Origin: Bacillus sp. FJAT-14578
Lineage (GTDB): Bacteria; Bacillota; Bacilli; Bacillales; Bacillaceae_H
DNA length: 64,000 nucleotides
Direction of reading: 5' to 3'
NCBI RefSeq assembly: GCF_000504165.1
Contig: NZ_KI632505.1
Span: forward strand, 1-64,000
Of this stretch, positions 61,427 to 64,000 are shown in pieces; the stretch's first letter is position 1; each line of letters opens with the position of its first letter. A program made the translations under genes and the position numbers. The notes under the pieces were generated by a model. The model was not told the DNA's origin. It searched no databases and saw only the letters and a list, made by a program, of their open reading frames with translations.

Positions 61427-62578
61427 TCAATGTGAACGAAATGCTTGTTTTGCTAAATTCATGATCGTCATATCATCCATCGGCGGATTGTGAAGACCTG
61501 CTCGTACATCTCGATAATACCGCTGCAGCGGATTGGAACGCTGCAAACTTTTGGCCCCGACGATTCTCATCGCCTTATCGACGACAGAGACGGCGGCATT
61601 TGTAACAACATGCTTCACCCCTGCGAGTTCCCCTTGCATTCCCTCGCGGTTTTCGCTGAGGTCCCATTTTTCCGCCACTGCATACATGAAATGGCGGGCA
61701 TTCATCAGCTCCAGTTCCATTTCTCCGACTAAACGCTGTACATTCGGCAAATCCTTGATTGTTCCAACAATGCTGTTAGGCGAATAGGAAGAAGCAAAGT
61801 CAACCGCATAATCTCTCGCTGCAAGGGCAATTCCCATATAACAGGCGGGAATGTGCAGCAGCCACCCATTCGGCTGTTGTTTCTGTTCCAATGTCACTTT
61901 CTCCGCTAAAGACTCCTTGGTTAACGGGACGTTTTTCAATAGAAGGTCATGACTTCCTGTGCCGCGCATCGCAATCATATCCCACGTTTCCTCAATGATG
62001 ACTCCCTCTACATTGCGGGGTACGATAAAGTTTCCTACTTCATCTGTACCTTGGATCGAGGCTTTCACCAAAAAATAATCAAGGGCCGGTGACATCGTCG
62101 TAAAGGTTTTCCAGCCATTCAACAACCACCCTGCTTCCGTTTTTTGCGCGGTCGTTTGCGGTTTCCCTCCGCGGGTCGGGCTTCCCGTTTGCGGTTCGGT
62201 CGCAGCACTGTTAAGGAGCGCACCTCCAGCGACCTCGTTCATCATCCAGTCCAATGCCGATTCGTTCCAGTTCTGTTTCTCCCATAAATCCATCACGATG
62301 CCGAGATGCCAGCCAATACTAAGGGCTGTCGAAGCATCTCCTTTGGCCAATCTTTCTTGATAGAGAAGCATTTCATATAAGGAAATGGATTCCCCCCCAA
62401 ATGATTTCTGCAAGGTCCATTTCGTATAACCGGAACGTTTTAATTTTCCGATATTTTCATGGGGAAAAATCCCTTTTTCATCAATTTCCTGCCCATGCTT
62501 CGCAAACTCGTCCGCCAACTCCGCAATCATCTTATAACGTTCTTGCTGCTCTTTCGTTCTTACAAATGAAATCGTCAT
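61427..62578 (-). CDS. Acyl-CoA dehydrogenase family protein (YdbM-like)
   Basis: A 383-residue flavoprotein of the acyl-CoA dehydrogenase/DszC group. N-terminal helical domain with SGYTKWTLQKSFGGESISLYEML, beta domain with NSAATEPQTGSPTRGGKPQT and WLLNGWKTFTTMSPALDYFL, C-terminal helices with RIVGAKSLQRSNPLQRYYRDVRAG. The last part (SLQRSNPLQRYYRD) is typical of DszC-like monooxygenases as well, so the exact reaction is open. ATG 62578 follows AAAGGTG. Stands alone. Confidence 0.82.
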   Translation of the reverse strand: MTISFVRTKEQQERYKMIAELADEFAKHGQEIDEKGIFPHENIGKLKRSGYTKWTLQKSFGGESISLYEMLLYQERLAKGDASTALSIGWHLGIVMDLWEKQNWNESALDWMMNEVAGGALLNSAATEPQTGSPTRGGKPQTTAQKTEAGWLLNGWKTFTTMSPALDYFLVKASIQGTDEVGNFIVPRNVEGVIIEETWDMIAMRGTGSHDLLLKNVPLTKESLAEKVTLEQKQQPNGWLLHIPACYMGIALAARDYAVDFASSYSPNSIVGTIKDLPNVQRLVGEMELELMNARHFMYAVAEKWDLSENREGMQGELAGVKHVVTNAAVSVVDKAMRIVGAKSLQRSNPLQRYYRDVRAGLHNPPMDDMTIMNLAKQAFRSH

Positions 62579-62845
62579 CACAAGCACACCTTTGAACTTT
62601 ATTTGTTTAAAGTGTAGCGGAATCGGTCCCATTTTTCAAAGAAAAAGCTGGAAACTTTTTCTTCACTCAATCTTCTACAAGATTGTTGTTTCTGGCTTTT
62701 GGCTTTACCAATGAATGATCAAGCTGTAAAATATGTAATAGCCTTTTACATTAACAACGATTCTATCGTCTATATAGAGTAAAGATTCATCTGTCGTCAC
62801 CCCCTATAAAAGGGGACAAAAAATTGAACAAGAGGAGTGAGAGAA

Positions 62846-63646
62846 ATGGACGCAATTGGTCGTTTGCCTATTCACCTGAATGGTCAGTTCGTGTTGGAAG
62901 GTATTCAAGAAACGATTATGGTCGCAGATTTGGATTATCGCATTCAGTGGCTAAATTCCACAGCGGTGGAACAATTAGGGCCACTATTCAAGCTGTACGG
63001 AGTTGAAAATGTGAAAGATGCGATCGGCATGAGCATGGACATGTTTCACGCAGCGCCTTCCCATCAACAATACATCATGAAAAACCTGGAAACGACACAT
63101 CGGGCGCGTATCAACATTAAAGACCAGTATGTCGCCGAAACGATTATTCATCCCATCTATGATAAAAACGGGGAAAAACGCGCGTATTTATTAATGCTCT
63201 TGGATGTCACGACACAAGCCAATGCCGAAAGAGAGCGCGAAAAAATCATCGAAGAGCTATCCACCCCCATTTTAAAAGTATGGGATAACATCTTGGCTGT
63301 CCCGATTGTCGGAAAAATGGATGAGTCACGCGGAACGAAGCTTGCTGAAAAAGTGCTGGGAGAATGCGTGAAAGAGCGTGCCCGCTACTTTTTAATTGAT
63401 CTCTCTTCATTGAAAGAAATGAACGATCATATCGCCTATCATATTAATAATATTCATGAAGCCTTACGATTGATTGGGACAAGATGCCTGATTGTCGGTA
63501 TTTCTGCAGAGATGGCCTTATCCCTTGTCAACTACGATTATAATTGGACAACCTTCGCAAGTGTACGCCAATCGATTGCATACATTTTGCAAGAAGAAGG
63601 AAAAGAGATTGTGGATATAAAAAATTCCCCTTCCGATAGCGAGTAA
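62846..63646 (+). CDS. PAS-STAS domain protein (RsbR-like)
   Basis: A 266-residue protein. Residues about 12-125 form a PAS domain (IQETIMVADLDYRIQWLNSTA, VAETIIHPIYDKNGEKRAYL). Residues about 140-260 form a STAS domain (STPILKVWDNILAVPIVG, RYFLIDLSSLKEMND, ALRLIGTRCLIVGIS), as in RsbR-type stressosome proteins. The usual phosphorylated Ser/Thr region is present as LSSLKE but not identical. There is no LOV Cys motif, so it is not a blue-light sensor. ATG 62846 follows AGAGGAG. It may feed a general stress or sporulation signal. Confidence 0.8.
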   Translation: MDAIGRLPIHLNGQFVLEGIQETIMVADLDYRIQWLNSTAVEQLGPLFKLYGVENVKDAIGMSMDMFHAAPSHQQYIMKNLETTHRARINIKDQYVAETIIHPIYDKNGEKRAYLLMLLDVTTQANAEREREKIIEELSTPILKVWDNILAVPIVGKMDESRGTKLAEKVLGECVKERARYFLIDLSSLKEMNDHIAYHINNIHEALRLIGTRCLIVGISAEMALSLVNYDYNWTTFASVRQSIAYILQEEGKEIVDIKNSPSDSE

Positions 63647-63664
63647 ACGGAAGGGCTTTTTTCT
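63628..63664 (+). terminator. Terminator of the PAS-STAS gene
   Basis: CCCTTCCG and CGGAAGGG form an 8-bp stem followed by CTTTTTTC. It overlaps the end of the coding region. Confidence 0.8.
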
Positions 63665-63777
63665 TTCATTCGTTCGACAAAACTCCTCATTTCCCTGTAA
63701 CCCCTTGATAGAAAAAGAAGAACGTTTAGGCATCCATCCACATATACTGCATTATCAATTAAAAGGGGTGGATGCCT

Positions 63778-64000
63778 ATGCCGCATGTGATTAACATCTT
63801 CAGCTTGAAAATTAACAGTATTTCCACCAATGGCTCTGTGAACATTGGCGAAGCTCTTCATAACAGCCATGTCGCCAATTCAAAGTCCACAGGCGTCAAC
63901 TCGTCATACGGTGATACTTCCCCCACTCAAGGAAAAATGCGCAATATTTATATTGATCCTGATACGAATGATCAAACAGATATTGCTAACATTGACGCAC
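63778..64000 (+). CDS. GerPA/GerPF-type spore germination protein (truncated by window end)
   Basis: The first 74 codons are visible: MPHVINIFSLKINSISTNGS, then NIGEALHNSHVANSKSTG and an Asp-rich stretch. This is the N-terminal pattern of the small GerPA/GerPF family, whose best known members help germinants pass the spore coat. AAAGGGG precedes the ATG. The rest lies outside the window. Confidence 0.75.
   Translation, partial: MPHVINIFSLKINSISTNGSVNIGEALHNSHVANSKSTGVNSSYGDTSPTQGKMRNIYIDPDTNDQTDIANIDA

Noticed and set aside
62846..63646. PAS-STAS protein as a YtvA-type blue-light receptor
   Set aside because: The LOV motif with its photoreactive Cys is missing from the PAS domain.

Overview
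The window comes from a low-GC, endospore-forming Firmicute of the family Bacillaceae. The evidence is spore genes (tlp, sspN, sspO, sspP, a three-gene GerA-type germinant receptor, a GerPA/GerPF-type protein), strong AGGAGG-type ribosome binding sites, and the Bacillus gene neighbourhood citB - yneN-like - sspN - tlp - yneP - yneR - plsY - yneT - parE - parC. The species cannot be named from sequence alone. No rRNA, tRNA or CRISPR array was seen.

Layout. Positions 1-6.6 kb are an accessory island littered with insertion-sequence scars: IS231-type ends, an internally deleted IS6-family element, an IS3-family tail and a dead IS231-like IS4 element. Its cargo is a TetR regulator and a reductase/hydrolase fusion sharing one 18-bp palindromic operator, plus a YciI-like protein. 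From 6.5 to 13.2 kb lie a heme-sensor-like two-component system (HssRS-like, with a matching direct repeat upstream but no hrtAB here), a ChaB-like protein, an ABC-F ATPase behind a transcription attenuator, a GntR regulator and an NAD(P)-binding oxidoreductase. From 14 to 19.3 kb are a VanW lipoprotein, a SUV3-like helicase, an MscS channel and a GNAT acetyltransferase.

From 19.4 to 28.6 kb are a gerA-type operon with a tiny membrane ORF in front of it, a tandem duplicated pair of membrane-anchored glutamate-synthase-like proteins, a YqjF protein and an orphan GerAB permease. From 28.6 to 41 kb are a phospholipase A2-like miniprotein, a Cas4/AddB-like nuclease, ilvA, a Bax-inhibitor-1 protein, two small Cys proteins among repeated 12-mers, a Nudix CoA pyrophosphatase, a heterodimeric ABC exporter, a yqcI-cupin-isochorismatase operon and a LysE exporter.

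From 41 to 64 kb comes the conserved core: topoisomerase IV, plsY, a cell-wall amidase, small spore proteins, two ATP-grasp enzymes, aconitase with a CcpC-type box, and at the right edge an acyl-CoA dehydrogenase, a PAS-STAS protein and a truncated GerPA/GerPF-type gene. This core is decorated with a repeat family whose members begin at, or within a few bases of, stop codons. Their central hairpins show compensatory changes. Relics that resemble IS200/IS605 ends carry the same core fold in one copy. The main leads are that repeat family, the ABC-F attenuator, the phospholipase-like miniprotein, the two-operator TetR cassette and the long palindrome in front of sspP.
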